A DNA stretch of 64,000 nucleotides, taken from assembly GCF_900700375.1 (NCBI RefSeq), contig NW_021629815.1, positions 62,001 to 126,000 of the forward strand. The letters run 5' to 3'. This DNA comes from Denticeps clupeoides. Lineage: Eukaryota; Chordata; Actinopteri; Clupeiformes; Denticipitidae. Positions 21,350 through 33,418 of this stretch are shown here, one piece after another (position 1 is the stretch's first letter; each line of letters begins with the position of its first letter). The notes under the pieces were generated by a model, which ran no database searches, was not told the DNA's origin, and saw nothing but the letters and a program-made list of their open reading frames with translations. Position numbers and translations under genes: made by a program.

Positions 21350-21422
21350 TGTTTCTGCCCGGTTTCGAACCGAGGACCTCTCGCGTGTAAAGCGAATGTG
21401 ATGACCACTACACTACAGAAAC
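21350..21422 (-). tRNA. trnV: tRNA-Val (TAC)
   Basis: Unit 22; as 532..604. Confidence 0.95.
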
Positions 21423-21676
21423 TCACACGCCCATTGTCTGTTGGAATCACGTTTACCAGGTGCTCCAAAATGTATCCTTGCCACACAACGAATCTTGTTT
21501 AATTGTATGACCTTGTGCTAAGAATTTAATTCATTTGAAACAATGAACAATAAGCAAGTTACCTTTGTGGTTTATTTCATTTGGATATTTTTCTTTAAGG
21601 ACTGGATATCTGAGGCCCCAAACAAGTTTGATCTTGTTTTTACCAGTTCTATAGAGAACCTGTGCTGTCATGTCAG

Positions 21677-21749
21677 GTTTCTGTGGTGTAGTGGTTATCA
21701 CGTTCGCCTAACACGCGAAAGGTCCTCGGTTCGATACCGAGCAGAAACA
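21677..21749 (+). tRNA. trnV: tRNA-Val (AAC)
   Basis: Unit 22; as 861..933. Confidence 0.96.
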
Positions 21750-22068
21750 ATCCCTGTTTTTCTTTTGCATTATAATACTGACTCCCAGCAAAGCATCAAG
21801 CAGCTATGCAAGTGGCTGTCATTGCTTTGTTTCGTAAAACACAACACTGTCCATATTAATCCTGTAGAGTGCAATCAGTCTGCGCTCTGAAGTGATCTTA
21901 AATGAAACACAAAAGGTCAAGCAAACTAGTTTTGTTTTTTGAAATCCTCTGGGCATTTTTCTTTCTTTATTATAAAATGCAAAGCATCCTAAACAATGCA
22001 TATTATACAATGCAAAAACGTTGGGTCTTAGTTTGAGAATCTTTTTGAACCTATTGTGCCATATCCAA

Positions 22069-22141
22069 GTTTCTGTAGTGTAGTGGTTATCACGTTCGCC
22101 TCACACGCGAAAGGTCCTCGGTTCGAAACCGGGCAGAAACA
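22069..22141 (+). tRNA. trnV: tRNA-Val (CAC)
   Basis: Unit 23; as 279..351. Confidence 0.96.
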
Positions 22142-22321
22142 GCTTTTGTTTTTTTGTTTTGCACAAGGAGGCTTAAGAAGGTATTTTGGATTTGAGTGAT
22201 TGCAAATTGTAACAAAGTATGCTGGTCTGGCTTTAAACTGGGCAGAAATGACATCATGTTTTCTGAGTACATTGACAAGTTGTTTTTCCAAAACTGTAAA
22301 CAAAGACCAAAAAAAAAAGCA

Positions 22322-22394
22322 TGTTTCTGCCCGGTTTCGAACCGAGGACCTCTCGCGTGTAAAGCGAATGTGATGACCACTACACTACAGAAAC
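22322..22394 (-). tRNA. trnV: tRNA-Val (TAC)
   Basis: Unit 23; as 532..604. Confidence 0.95.
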
Positions 22395-22648
22395 TCACAA
22401 GCCCATTGTCTGTTGGAATCACGTTTACCAGGTGCTCCAAAATGTATCCTTGCCACACAACGAATCTTGTTTAATTGTATGACCTTGTGCTAAGAATTTA
22501 ATTTAATTGAAACAATGAACAATAAGCAAGTTACCTTTGTGGTTTATTTCATTTGGATATTTTTCTTTAAGGACTGGATATCTGAGGCCCCAAACAAGTT
22601 TGATCTTGTTTTTACCAGTTCTATAGAGAAACTGTGCTGTCATGTCAG

Positions 22649-22721
22649 GTTTCTGTGGTGTAGTGGTTATCACGTTCGCCTAACACGCGAAAGGTCCTCG
22701 GTTCGATACCGAGCAGAAACA
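22649..22721 (+). tRNA. trnV: tRNA-Val (AAC)
   Basis: Unit 23; as 861..933. Confidence 0.96.
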
Positions 22722-23040
22722 ATCCCTGTTTTTCTTTTGCATTATAATACTGACTCCCAGCAAAGCATCAAGCAGCTATGCAAGTGGCTGTCATTGCTTT
22801 GTTTCGTAAAACACAACACTGTCCATATTAATCCTGTAGAGTGCAATCAGTCTGCGCTCTGAAGTGATCTTAAATGAAACACAAAAGGTCAAGCAAACTA
22901 GTTTTGTTTTTTGAAATCCTCTGGGCATTTTTCTTTCTTTATTATAAAATGCAAAGCATTCTAAACAATGCATATTATACAATGCAAAAACGTTGGGTCT
23001 TAGTTTGAGAATCTTTTTGAACCTATTGTGCCATATCCAA

Positions 23041-23113
23041 GTTTCTGTAGTGTAGTGGTTATCACGTTCGCCTCACACGCGAAAGGTCCTCGGTTCGAAA
23101 CCGGGCAGAAACA
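23041..23113 (+). tRNA. trnV: tRNA-Val (CAC)
   Basis: Unit 24; as 279..351. Confidence 0.96.
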
Positions 23114-23293
23114 GCTTTTGTTTTTTTGTTTTGCACAAGGAGGCTTAAGAAGGTATTTTGGATTTGAGTGATTGCAAATTGTAACAAAGTATGCTGGTCT
23201 GGCTTTAAACTGGGCAGAAATGACATCATGTTTTCTGAGTACATTGACAAGTTGTTTTTCCAAAACTGTAAACAAAGACAAAAAAAAAAAGCA

Positions 23294-23366
23294 TGTTTCT
23301 GCCCGGTTTCGAACCGAGGACCTCTCGCGTGTAAAGCGAATGTGATGACCACTACACTACAGAAAC
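23294..23366 (-). tRNA. trnV: tRNA-Val (TAC)
   Basis: Unit 24; as 532..604. Confidence 0.95.
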
Positions 23367-23621
23367 TCACAAGCCCATTGTCTGTTGGAATCACGTTTAC
23401 CAGGTGCTCCAAAATGTATCCTTGCCACACAACGAATCTTGTTTAATTGTATGACCTTGTGCTAAGAATTTAATTCAATTGAAACAATGAACAATAAGCA
23501 AGTTTCCTTTGTGGTTTATTTCATTTGGATATTTTTCTTTAAGGACTGGATATCTGAGGCCCCAAACAAGTTTGATCTTGTTTTTACCAGTTCTATAGAG
23601 AACCTGTGCTGTACATGTCAG

Positions 23622-23694
23622 GTTTCTGTGGTGTAGTGGTTATCACGTTCGCCTCACACGCGAAAGGTCCTCGGTTCGATACCGAGCAGAAACA
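23622..23694 (+). tRNA. trnV: tRNA-Val with AAC-type body but CAC anticodon
   Basis: Unit 24, third gene. Body markers are of the AAC type (TGTGGTGTAG, loop TTCGATA, stem CCGAG), but the anticodon loop is CTCACAC, so the anticodon is CAC. All stems pair and the A and B boxes are intact, so it should give a working GUG reader. It is the only such chimera seen. Either one substitution (A34 to C) or a short gene-conversion patch from a CAC gene explains it. Confidence 0.93.
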
Positions 23695-24013
23695 ATCCCT
23701 GTTTTTCTTTTGCATTATGATACTGACTCCCAGCAAAGCATCAAGCAGCTATGCAAGTGGCTGTCATTGCTTTGTTTCGTAAAACACAACACTGTCCATA
23801 TTAATCCTGTAGAGTGCAATCAGTCTGCGCTCTGAAGTGATCTTAAATGAAACACAAAAGGTCAAGCAAACTAGTTTTGTTTTTTGAAATCCTCTGGGCA
23901 TTTTTCTTTCTTTATTATAAAATGCAAAGCATCCTAAACAATGCATATTATACAATGCAAAAACGTTGGGTCTTAGTTTGAGAATCTTTTTGAACGTATT
24001 GTGCCATATCCAA

Positions 24014-24086
24014 GTTTCTGTAGTGTAGTGGTTATCACGTTCGCCTCACACGCGAAAGGTCCTCGGTTCGAAACCGGGCAGAAACA
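24014..24086 (+). tRNA. trnV: tRNA-Val (CAC)
   Basis: Unit 25; as 279..351. Confidence 0.96.
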
Positions 24087-24266
24087 GCTTTTGTTTTTTT
24101 GTTTTGCACAAGGAGGCTTAAGAAGGTATTTTGGATTTGAGTGATTGCAAATTGTAACAAAGTATGCTGGTCTGGCTTTAAACTGGGCAGAAATGACATC
24201 ATGTTTTCTGAGTACATTGACAAGTTGTTTTTCCAAAACTGTAAACAAAGACCAAAAAAAAAAGCA

Positions 24267-24339
24267 TGTTTCTGCCCGGTTTCGAACCGAGGACCTCTCG
24301 CGTGTAAAGCGAATGTGATGACCACTACACTACAGAAAC
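24267..24339 (-). tRNA. trnV: tRNA-Val (TAC)
   Basis: Unit 25; as 532..604. Confidence 0.95.
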
Positions 24340-24593
24340 TCACAAGCCCATTGTCTGTTGGAATCACGTTTACCAGGTGCTCCAAAATGTATCCTTGCCA
24401 CACAACGAATCTTGTTTAATTGTATGACCTTGTGCTAAGAATTTAATTTAATTGAAACAATGAACAATAAGCAAGTTTCCTTTGTGGTTTATTTCATTTG
24501 GATATTTTTCTTTAAGGACTGGATATCTGAGGCCCCAAACAAGTTTGATCTTGTTTTTACCAGTTCTATAGAGAAACTGTGCTGTCATGTCAG

Positions 24594-24666
24594 GTTTCTG
24601 TGGTGTAGTGGTTATCACGTTCGCCTAACACGCGAAAGGTCCTCGGTTCGATACCGAGCAGAAACA
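24594..24666 (+). tRNA. trnV: tRNA-Val (AAC)
   Basis: Unit 25; as 861..933. Confidence 0.96.
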
Positions 24667-24986
24667 ATCCCTGTTTTTCTTTTGCATTATAATACTGACT
24701 CCCAGCAAAGCATCAAGCAGCTATGCAAGTGGCTGTCATTGCTTTGTTTCGTAAAACACAACACTGTCCATATTAATCCTGTAGAGTGCAATCAGTCTGC
24801 GCTCTGAAGTGATCTTAAATGAAACACAAAAGGTCAAGCAAACTAGTTTTGTTTTTTGAAATCCTCTGGGCATTTTTCTTTCTTTGTTATAAAATGCAAA
24901 GCATCCTAAACAATGCATATTATACAATGCAAAAACGTTGGGTCTTAGTTTGAGAATCTTTTTGAACCGTATTGTGCCATATCCAA

Positions 24987-25059
24987 GTTTCTGTAGTGTA
25001 GTGGTTATCACGTTCGCCTCACACGCGAAAGGTCCTCGGTTCGAAACCGGGCAGAAACA
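24987..25059 (+). tRNA. trnV: tRNA-Val (CAC)
   Basis: Unit 26; as 279..351. Confidence 0.96.
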
Positions 25060-25239
25060 GCTTTTGTTTTTTTGTTTTGCACAAGGAGGCTTAAGAAGGT
25101 ATTTTGGATTTGAGTGATTGCAAATTGTAACAAAGTATGCTGGTCTGGCTTTAAACTGGGCAGAAATGACATCATGTTTTCTGAGTACATTGACAAGTTG
25201 TTTTTCCAAAACTGTAAACAAAGACCAAAAAAAAAAGCA

Positions 25240-25312
25240 TGTTTCTGCCCGGTTTCGAACCGAGGACCTCTCGCGTGTAAAGCGAATGTGATGACCACTA
25301 CACTACAGAAAC
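25240..25312 (-). tRNA. trnV: tRNA-Val (TAC)
   Basis: Unit 26; as 532..604. Confidence 0.95.
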
Positions 25313-25566
25313 TCACAAGCCCATTGTCTGTTGGAATCACGTTTACCAGGTGCTCCAAAATGTATCCTTGCCACACAACGAATCTTGTTTAATTGTATGA
25401 CCTTGTGCTAAGAATTTAATTCAATTGAAACAATGAACAATAAGCAAGTTACCTTTGTGGTTTATTTCATTTGGATATTTTTCTTTAAGGACTGGATATC
25501 TGAGGCCCCAAACAAGTTTGATCTTGTTTTTACCAGTTCTATAGAGAACCTGTGCTGTCATGTCAG

Positions 25567-25639
25567 GTTTCTGTGGTGTAGTGGTTATCACGTTCGCCTA
25601 ACACGCGAAAGGTCCTCGGTTCGATACCGAGCAGAAACA
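25567..25639 (+). tRNA. trnV: tRNA-Val (AAC)
   Basis: Unit 26; as 861..933. Confidence 0.96.
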
Positions 25640-25958
25640 ATCCCTGTTTTTCTTTTGCATTATAATACTGACTCCCAGCAAAGCATCAAGCAGCTATGCA
25701 AGTGGCTGTCATTGCTTTGTTTCGTAAAACACAACACTGTCCATATTAATCCTGTAGAGTGCAATCAGTCTGCGCTCTGAAGTGATCTTAAATGAAACAC
25801 AAAAGGTCAAGCAAACTAGTTTTGTTTTTTGAAATCCTCTGGGCATTTTTCTTTCTTTATTATAAAATGCAAAGCATCCTAAACAATGCATATTATACAA
25901 TGCAAAAACGTTGGGTCTTAGTTTGAGAATCTTTTTGAACGTATTGTGCCATATCCAA

Positions 25959-26031
25959 GTTTCTGTAGTGTAGTGGTTATCACGTTCGCCTCACACGCGA
26001 AAGGTCCTCGGTTCGAAACCGGGCAGAAACA
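25959..26031 (+). tRNA. trnV: tRNA-Val (CAC)
   Basis: Unit 27; as 279..351. Confidence 0.96.
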
Positions 26032-26211
26032 GCTTTTGTTTTTTTGTTTTGCACAAGGAGGCTTAAGAAGGTATTTTGGATTTGAGTGATTGCAAATTGT
26101 AACAAAGTATGCTGGTCTGGCTTTAAACTGGGCAGAAATGACATCATGTTTTCTGAGTACATTGACAAGTTGTTTTTCCAAAACTGTAAACAAAGACCAA
26201 AAAAAAAAGCA

Positions 26212-26284
26212 TGTTTCTGCCCGGTTTCGGACCGAGGACCTCTCGCGTGTAAAGCGAATGTGATGACCACTACACTACAGAAAC
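26212..26284 (-). tRNA. trnV: tRNA-Val (TAC), T-loop variant
   Basis: Unit 27. T55 is C, as at 17456. Confidence 0.82.
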
Positions 26285-26538
26285 TCACAAGCCCATTGTC
26301 TGTTGGAATCACGTTTACCAGGTGCTCCAAAATGTATCCTTGCCACACAACGAATCTTGTTTAATTGTATGACCTTGTGCTAAGAATTTAATTTAATTGA
26401 AACAATGAACAATAAGCAAGTTACCTTTGTGGTTTATTTCATTTGGAAAATTTTCTTTAAGGACTTGATATCTGAGGCCCCAAACAAGTTTGATCTTGTT
26501 TTTACCAGTTCTATAGAGAACCTGTGCTGTCATGTCAG

Positions 26539-26611
26539 GTTTCTGTGGTGTAGTGGTTATCACGTTCGCCTAACACGCGAAAGGTCCTCGGTTCGATACC
26601 GAGCAGAAACA
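26539..26611 (+). tRNA. trnV: tRNA-Val (AAC)
   Basis: Unit 27; as 861..933. Confidence 0.96.
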
Positions 26612-26930
26612 ATCCCTGTTTTTCCTTTGCATTAAAATACTGACTCCCAGCAAAGCATCAAGCAGCTGTGCAAGTGGCTGTCATTGCTGTGTTTCGTAAA
26701 ACACAACACTGTCCATATTAATCCTGTAGAGTGCAATCAGTCTGCGCTCTGAAGTGATCTTAAATGAAACACAAAAGGTCAAGCAAACTAGTTTTGTTTT
26801 TTAAAATCCTCTGGGCATTTTTCTTTCTTTATTATAAAATGCAATGCATCCTAAACAATGCATATTATACAATGCAAAAACGTTGGGTCTTAGTCTGAGA
26901 ATCTTTTTGAACGTATTGTGCCATATCCAA

Positions 26931-27003
26931 GTTTCTGTAGTGTAGTGGTTATCACGTTCGCCTCACACGCGAAAGGTCCTCGGTTCGAAACCGGGCAGAA
27001 ACA
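26931..27003 (+). tRNA. trnV: tRNA-Val (CAC)
   Basis: Unit 28; as 279..351. Confidence 0.96.
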
Positions 27004-27183
27004 GCTTTTGTTTTTTTGTTTTGCACAAGGAGGCTTAAGAAGGTATTTTGGATTTGAGTGATTGCAAATTGTAACAAAGTATGCTGGTCTGGCTTTAAAC
27101 TGGGCAGAAATGACATCATGTTTTCTGAGTACATTGACAAGTTGTTTTTCCAAAACTGTAAACAAAGACCAAAAAAAAAAGCA

Positions 27184-27256
27184 TGTTTCTGCCCGGTTTC
27201 GAACCGAGGACCTCTCGCGTGTAAAGCGAATGTGATGACCACTACACTACAGAAAC
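27184..27256 (-). tRNA. trnV: tRNA-Val (TAC)
   Basis: Unit 28; as 532..604. Confidence 0.95.
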
Positions 27257-27510
27257 TCACAAGCCCATTGTCTGTTGGAATCACGTTTACCAGGTGCTCC
27301 AAAATGTATCCTTGCCACACAACGAATCTTGTTTAATTGTATGACCTTGTGCTAAGAATTTAATTCAATTGAAACAATGAACAATAAGCAAGTTTCCTTT
27401 GTGGTTTATTTCATTTGGATATTTTTCTTTAAGGACTGGATATCTGAGGCCCCAAACAAGTTTGATCTTGTTTTTACCAGTTCTATAGAGAAACTGTGCT
27501 GTCATGTCAG

Positions 27511-27583
27511 GTTTCTGTGGTGTAGTGGTTATCACGTTCGCCTAACACGCGAAAGGTCCTCGGTTCGATACCGAGCAGAAACA
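27511..27583 (+). tRNA. trnV: tRNA-Val (AAC)
   Basis: Unit 28; as 861..933. Confidence 0.96.
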
Positions 27584-27902
27584 ATCCCTGTTTTTCTTTT
27601 GCATTATAATACTGACTCCCAGCAAAGCATCAAGCAGCTATGCAAGTGGCTGTCATTGCTTTGTTTCGTAAAACACAACACTGTCCATATTAATCCTGTA
27701 GAGTGCAATCAGTCTGCGCTCTGAAGTGATCTTAAATGAAACACAAAAGGTCAAGCAAACTAGTTTTGTTTTTTGAAATCCTCTGGGCATTTTTCTTTCT
27801 TTATTATAAAATGCAAAGCATCCTAAACAATGCATATTATACAATGCAAAAACGTTGGGTCTTAGTTTGAGAATCTTTTTGAACGTATTGTGCCATATCC
27901 AA

Positions 27903-27975
27903 GTTTCTGTAGTGTAGTGGTTATCACGTTCGCCTCACACGCGAAAGGTCCTCGGTTCGAAACCGGGCAGAAACA
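27903..27975 (+). tRNA. trnV: tRNA-Val (CAC)
   Basis: Unit 29; as 279..351. Confidence 0.96.
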
Positions 27976-28155
27976 GCTTTTGTTTTTTTGTTTTGCACAA
28001 GGAGGCTTAAGAAGGTATTTTGGATTTGAGTGATTGCAAATTGTAACAAAGTATGCTGGTCTGGCTTTAAACTGGGCAGAAATGACATCATGTTTTCTGA
28101 GTACATTGACAAGTTGTTTTTCCAAAACTGTAAACAAAGACCAAAAAAAAAAGCA

Positions 28156-28228
28156 TGTTTCTGCCCGGTTTCGAACCGAGGACCTCTCGCGTGTAAAGCG
28201 AATGTGATGACCACTACACTACAGAAAC
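28156..28228 (-). tRNA. trnV: tRNA-Val (TAC)
   Basis: Unit 29; as 532..604. Confidence 0.95.
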
Positions 28229-28483
28229 TCACAAGCCCATTGTCTGTTGGAATCACGTTTACCAGGTGCTCCAAAATGTATCCTTGCCACACAACGAATC
28301 TTGTTTAATTGTATGACCTTGTGCTAAGAATTTAATTCAATTGAAACAATGAACAATAAGCAAGTTTACCTTTGTGGTTTATTTCATTTGGATAATTTTC
28401 TTTAAGGACTTGATATCTGAGGCCCCAAACAAGTTTGATCTTGTTTTTACCAGTTCTATAGAGAACCTGTGCTGTCATGTCAG

Positions 28484-28556
28484 GTTTCTGTGGTGTAGTG
28501 GTTATCACGTTCGCCTAACACGCGAAAGGTCCTCGGTTCGATACCGAGCAGAAACA
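28484..28556 (+). tRNA. trnV: tRNA-Val (AAC)
   Basis: Unit 29; as 861..933. Confidence 0.96.
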
Positions 28557-28875
28557 ATCCCTGTTTTTCTTTTGCATTATAATACTGACTCCCAGCAAAG
28601 CATCAAGCAGCTATGCAAGTGGCTGTCATTGCTTTGTTTCGTAAAACACAACACTGTCCATATTAATCCTGTAGAGTGCAATCAGTCTGCGCTCTGAAGT
28701 GATCTTAAATGAAACACAAAAGGTCAAGCAAACTAGTTTTGTTTTTTGAAATCCTCTGGGCATTTTTCTTTCTTTATTATAAAATGCAAAGCATCCTAAA
28801 CAATGCATATTATACAATGCAAAAACGTTGGGTCTTAGTTTGAGAATCTTTTTGAACGTATTGTGCCATATCCAA

Positions 28876-28948
28876 GTTTCTGTAGTGTAGTGGTTATCAC
28901 GTTCGCCTCACACGCGAAAGGTCCTCGGTTCGAAACCGGGCAGAAAGA
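28876..28948 (+). tRNA. trnV: tRNA-Val (CAC), acceptor variant
   Basis: Unit 30. C72 is G, as at 5143. Confidence 0.88.
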
Positions 28949-29128
28949 GCTTTTGTTTTTTTGTTTTGCACAAGGAGGCTTAAGAAGGTATTTTGGATTT
29001 GAGTGATTGCAAATTGTAACAAAGTATGCTGGTCTGGCTTTAAACTGGGCAGAAATGACATCATGTTTTCTGAGTACATTGACAAGTTGTTTTTCCAAAA
29101 CTGTAAACAAAGACAAAAAAAAAAAGCA

Positions 29129-29201
29129 TGTTTCTGCCCGGTTTCGAACCGAGGACCTCTCGCGTGTAAAGCGAATGTGATGACCACTACACTACAGAAA
29201 C
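29129..29201 (-). tRNA. trnV: tRNA-Val (TAC)
   Basis: Unit 30; as 532..604. Confidence 0.95.
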
Positions 29202-29456
29202 TCACAAGCCCATTGTCTGTTGGAATCACGTTTACCAGGTGCTCCAAAATGTATCCTTGCCACACAACGAATCTTGTTTAATTGTATGACCTTGTGCTAA
29301 GAATTTAATTCAATTGAAACAATGAACAATAAGCAAGTTTACCTTTGTGGTTTATTTCATTTGGATATTTTTCTTTAAGGACTGGATATCTGAGGCCCCA
29401 AACAAGTTTGATCTTGTTTTTACCAGTTCTATAGAGAACCTGTGCTGTCATGTCAG

Positions 29457-29529
29457 GTTTCTGTGGTGTAGTGGTTATCACGTTCGCCTAACACGCGAAA
29501 GGTCCTCGGTTCGATACCGAGCAGAAACA
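29457..29529 (+). tRNA. trnV: tRNA-Val (AAC)
   Basis: Unit 30; as 861..933. Confidence 0.96.
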
Positions 29530-29849
29530 ATCCCTGTTTTTCCTTTGCATTATAATACTGACTCCCAGCAAAGCATCAAGCAGCTATGCAAGTGGCTGTC
29601 ATTGCTTTGTTTCGTAAAACACAACACTGTCCATATTAATCCTGTAGAGTGCAATCAGTCTGCGCTCTGAAGTGATCTTAAATGAAACACAAAAGGTCAA
29701 GCAAACTAGTTTTGTTTTTTGAAATCCTCTGGGCATTTTTCTTTCTTTATTATAAAATGCAAAGCATCCTAAACAATGCATATTATACAATGCAAAAACG
29801 TTGGGTCTTAGTTTGAGAATCTTTTTGAACCGTATTGTGCCATATCCAA

Positions 29850-29922
29850 GTTTCTGTAGTGTAGTGGTTATCACGTTCGCCTCACACGCGAAAGGTCCTC
29901 GGTTCGAAACCGGGCAGAAACA
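29850..29922 (+). tRNA. trnV: tRNA-Val (CAC)
   Basis: Unit 31; as 279..351. Confidence 0.96.
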
Positions 29923-30102
29923 GCTTTTGTTTTTTTGTTTTGCACAAGGAGGCTTAAGAAGGTATTTTGGATTTGAGTGATTGCAAATTGTAACAAAGTA
30001 TGCTGGTCTGGCTTTAAACTGGGCAGAAATGACATCATGTTTTCTGAGTACATTGACAAGTTGTTTTTCCAAAACTGTAAACAAAGACCAAAAAAAAAAG
30101 CA

Positions 30103-30175
30103 TGTTTCTGCCCGGTTTCGAACCGAGGACCTCTCGCGTGTAAAGCGAATGTGATGACCACTACACTACAGAAAC
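30103..30175 (-). tRNA. trnV: tRNA-Val (TAC)
   Basis: Unit 31; as 532..604. Confidence 0.95.
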
Positions 30176-30429
30176 TCACAAGCCCATTGTCTGTTGGAAT
30201 CACATTTACCAGGTGCTCCAAAATGTATCCTTGCCACACAACGAATCTTGTTTAATTGTATGACCTTGTGCTAAGAATTTAATTCATTTGAAACAATGAA
30301 CAATAAGCAAGTTACCTTTGTGGTTTATTTCATTTGGATATTTTTCTTTAAGGACTGGATATCTGAGGCCCCAAACAAGTTTGATCTTGTTTTTACCAGT
30401 TCTATAGAGAACCTGTGCTGTCATGTCAG

Positions 30430-30502
30430 GTTTCTGTGGTGTAGTGGTTATCACGTTCGCCTAACACGCGAAAGGTCCTCGGTTCGATACCGAGCAGAAA
30501 CA
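30430..30502 (+). tRNA. trnV: tRNA-Val (AAC)
   Basis: Unit 31; as 861..933. Confidence 0.96.
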
Positions 30503-30821
30503 ATCCCTGTTTTTCTTTTGCATTATAATACTGACTCCCAGCAAAGCATCAAGCAGCTATGCAAGTGGCTGTCATTGCTTTGTTTCGTAAAACACAACAC
30601 TGTCCATATTAATCCTGTAGAGTGCAATCAGTCTGCGCTCTGAAGTGATCTTAAATGAAACACAAAAGGTCAAGCAAACTAGTTTTGTTTTTTGAAATCC
30701 TCTGGGCATTTTTCTTTCTTTATTATAAAATGCAAAGCATCCTAAACAATGCATATTATACAATGCAAAAACGTTGGGTCTTAGTTTGAGAATCTTTTTG
30801 AACGTATTGTGCCATATCCAA

Positions 30822-30894
30822 GTTTCTGTAGTGTAGTGGTTATCACGTTCGCCTCACACGCGAAAGGTCCTCGGTTCGAAACCGGGCAGAAACA
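30822..30894 (+). tRNA. trnV: tRNA-Val (CAC)
   Basis: Unit 32; as 279..351. Confidence 0.96.
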
Positions 30895-31074
30895 GCTTTT
30901 GTTTTTTTGTTTTGCACAAGGAGGCTTAAGAAGGTATTTTGGATTTGAGTGATTGCAAATTGTAACAAAGTATGCTGGTCTGGCTTTAAACTGGGCAGAA
31001 ATGACATCATGTTTTCTGAGTACATTGACAAGTTGTTTTTCCAAAACTGTAAACAAAGACAAAAAAAAAAAGCA

Positions 31075-31147
31075 TGTTTCTGCCCGGTTTCGAACCGAGG
31101 ACCTCTCGCGTGTAAAGCGAATGTGATGACCACTACACTACAGAAAC
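31075..31147 (-). tRNA. trnV: tRNA-Val (TAC)
   Basis: Unit 32; as 532..604. Confidence 0.95.
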
Positions 31148-31401
31148 TCACAAGCCCATTGTCTGTTGGAATCACGTTTACCAGGTGCTCCAAAATGTAT
31201 CCTTGCCACACAACGAATCTTGTTTAATTGTATGACCTTGTGCTAAGAATTTAATTTAATTGAAACAATGAACAATAAGCAAGTTTCCTTTGTGGTTTAT
31301 TTCATTTGGATATTTTTCTTTAAGGACTGGATATCTGAGGCCCCAAACAAGTTTGATCTTGTTTTTACCAGTTCTATAGAGAAACTGTGCTGTCATGTCA
31401 G

Positions 31402-31474
31402 GTTTCTGTGGTGTAGTGGTTATCACGTTCGCCTAACACGCGAAAGGTCCTCGGTTCGATACCGAGCAGAAACA
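31402..31474 (+). tRNA. trnV: tRNA-Val (AAC)
   Basis: Unit 32; as 861..933. Confidence 0.96.
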
Positions 31475-31793
31475 ATCCCTGTTTTTCTTTTGCATTATAA
31501 AACTGACTCCCAACAAAGCATCAAGCAGCTATGCAAGTGGCTGTCATTGCTTTGTTTCGTAAAACACAACACTGTCCATATTAATCCTGTAGAGTGCAAT
31601 CAGTCTGCGCTCTGAAGTGATCTTAAATGAAACACAAAAGGTCAAGCAAACTAGTTTTGTTTTTTGAAATCCTCTGGGCATTTTTCTTTCTTTATTATAA
31701 AATGCAAAGCATCCTAAACAATGCATATTATACAATGCAAAAACGTTGGGTCTTAGTTTGAGAATCTTTTTGAACGTATTGTGCCATATCCAA

Positions 31794-31866
31794 GTTTCTG
31801 TAGTGTAGTGGTTATCACGTTCGCCTCACACGCGAAAGGTCCTCGGTTCGAAACCGGGCAGAAACA
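31794..31866 (+). tRNA. trnV: tRNA-Val (CAC)
   Basis: Unit 33; as 279..351. Confidence 0.96.
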
Positions 31867-32046
31867 GCTTTTGTTTTTTTGTTTTGCACAAGGAGGCTTA
31901 AGAAGGTATTTTGGATTTGAGTGATTGCAAATTGTAACAAAGTATGCTGGTCTGGCTTTAAACTGGGCAGAAATGACATCATGTTTTCTGAGTACATTGA
32001 CAAGTTGTTTTTCCAAAACTGTAAACAAAGACCAAAAAAAAAAGCA

Positions 32047-32119
32047 TGTTTCTGCCCGGTTTCGAACCGAGGACCTCTCGCGTGTAAAGCGAATGTGATG
32101 ACCACTACACTACAGAAAC
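32047..32119 (-). tRNA. trnV: tRNA-Val (TAC)
   Basis: Unit 33; as 532..604. Confidence 0.95.
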
Positions 32120-32373
32120 TCACAAGCCCATTGTCTGTTGGAATCATGTTTACCAGGTGCTCCAAAATGTATCCTTGCCACACAACGAATCTTGTTTAAT
32201 TGTATGACCTTGTGCTAAGAATTTAATTCAATTGAAACAATGAACAATAAGCAAGTTTCCTTTGTGGTTTATTTCATTTGGATATTTTTCTTTAAGGACT
32301 GGATATCTGAGGCCCCAAACAAGTTTGATCTTGTTTTTACCAGTTCTATAGAGAAACTGTGCTGTCATGTCAG

Positions 32374-32446
32374 GTTTCTGTGGTGTAGTGGTTATCACGT
32401 TCGCCTAACACGCGAAAGGTCCTCGGTTCGATACCGAGCAGAAACA
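32374..32446 (+). tRNA. trnV: tRNA-Val (AAC)
   Basis: Unit 33; as 861..933. Confidence 0.96.
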
Positions 32447-32765
32447 ATCCCTGTTTTTCTTTTGCATTATAAAACTGACTCCCAGCAAAGCATCAAGCAG
32501 CTATGCAAGTGGCTGTCATTGCTTTGTTTCGTAAAACACAACACTGTCCATATTAATCCTGTAGAGTGCAATCAGTCTGCGCTCTGAAGTGATCTTAAAT
32601 GAAACACAAAAGGTCAAGCAAACTAGTTTTGTTTTTTGAAATCCTCTGGGCATTTTTCTTTCTTTATTATAAAATGCAAAGCATCCTAAACAATGCATAT
32701 TACACAATGCAAAAACGTTGGGTCTTAGTTTGAGAATCTTTTTGAACCTATTGTGCCATATCCAA

Positions 32766-32838
32766 GTTTCTGTAGTGTAGTGGTTATCACGTTCGCCTCA
32801 CACGCGAAAGGTCCTCGGTTCGAAACCGGGCAGAAACA
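32766..32838 (+). tRNA. trnV: tRNA-Val (CAC)
   Basis: Unit 34; as 279..351. Confidence 0.96.
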
Positions 32839-33018
32839 GCTTTTGTTTTTTTGTTTTGCACAAGGAGGCTTAAGAAGGTATTTTGGATTTGAGTGATTGC
32901 AAATTGTAACAAAGTATGCTGGTCTGGCTTTAAACTGGGCAGAAATGACATCATGTTTTCTGAGTACATTGACAAGTTGTTTTTCCAAAACTGTAAACAA
33001 AGACCAAAAAAAAAAGCA

Positions 33019-33091
33019 TGTTTCTGCCCGGTTTCGAACCGAGGACCTCTCGCGTGTAAAGCGAATGTGATGACCACTACACTACAGAAAT
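33019..33091 (-). tRNA. trnV: tRNA-Val (TAC), first-base variant
   Basis: Unit 34. Base 1 is A instead of G, so the terminal pair with C72 is lost. The rest is as 532..604. Confidence 0.88.
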
Positions 33092-33345
33092 TCACAAGCC
33101 CATTGTCTGTTGGAATCACATTTACCAGGTGCTCCAAAATGTATCCTTGCCACACAACGAATCTTGTTTAATTGTATGACCTTGTGCTAAGAATTTAATT
33201 CAATTGAAACAATGAACAATAAGCAAGTTACCTTTGTGGTTTATTTCATTTGGATATTTTTCTTTAAGGACTGGATATCTGAGGCCCCAAACAAGTTTGA
33301 TCTTGTTTTTACCAGTTCTATAGAGAACCTGTGCTGTCATGTCAG

Positions 33346-33418
33346 GTTTCTGTGGTGTAGTGGTTATCACGTTCGCCTAACACGCGAAAGGTCCTCGGTT
33401 CGATACCGAGCAGAAACA
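33346..33418 (+). tRNA. trnV: tRNA-Val (AAC)
   Basis: Unit 34; as 861..933. Confidence 0.96.
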
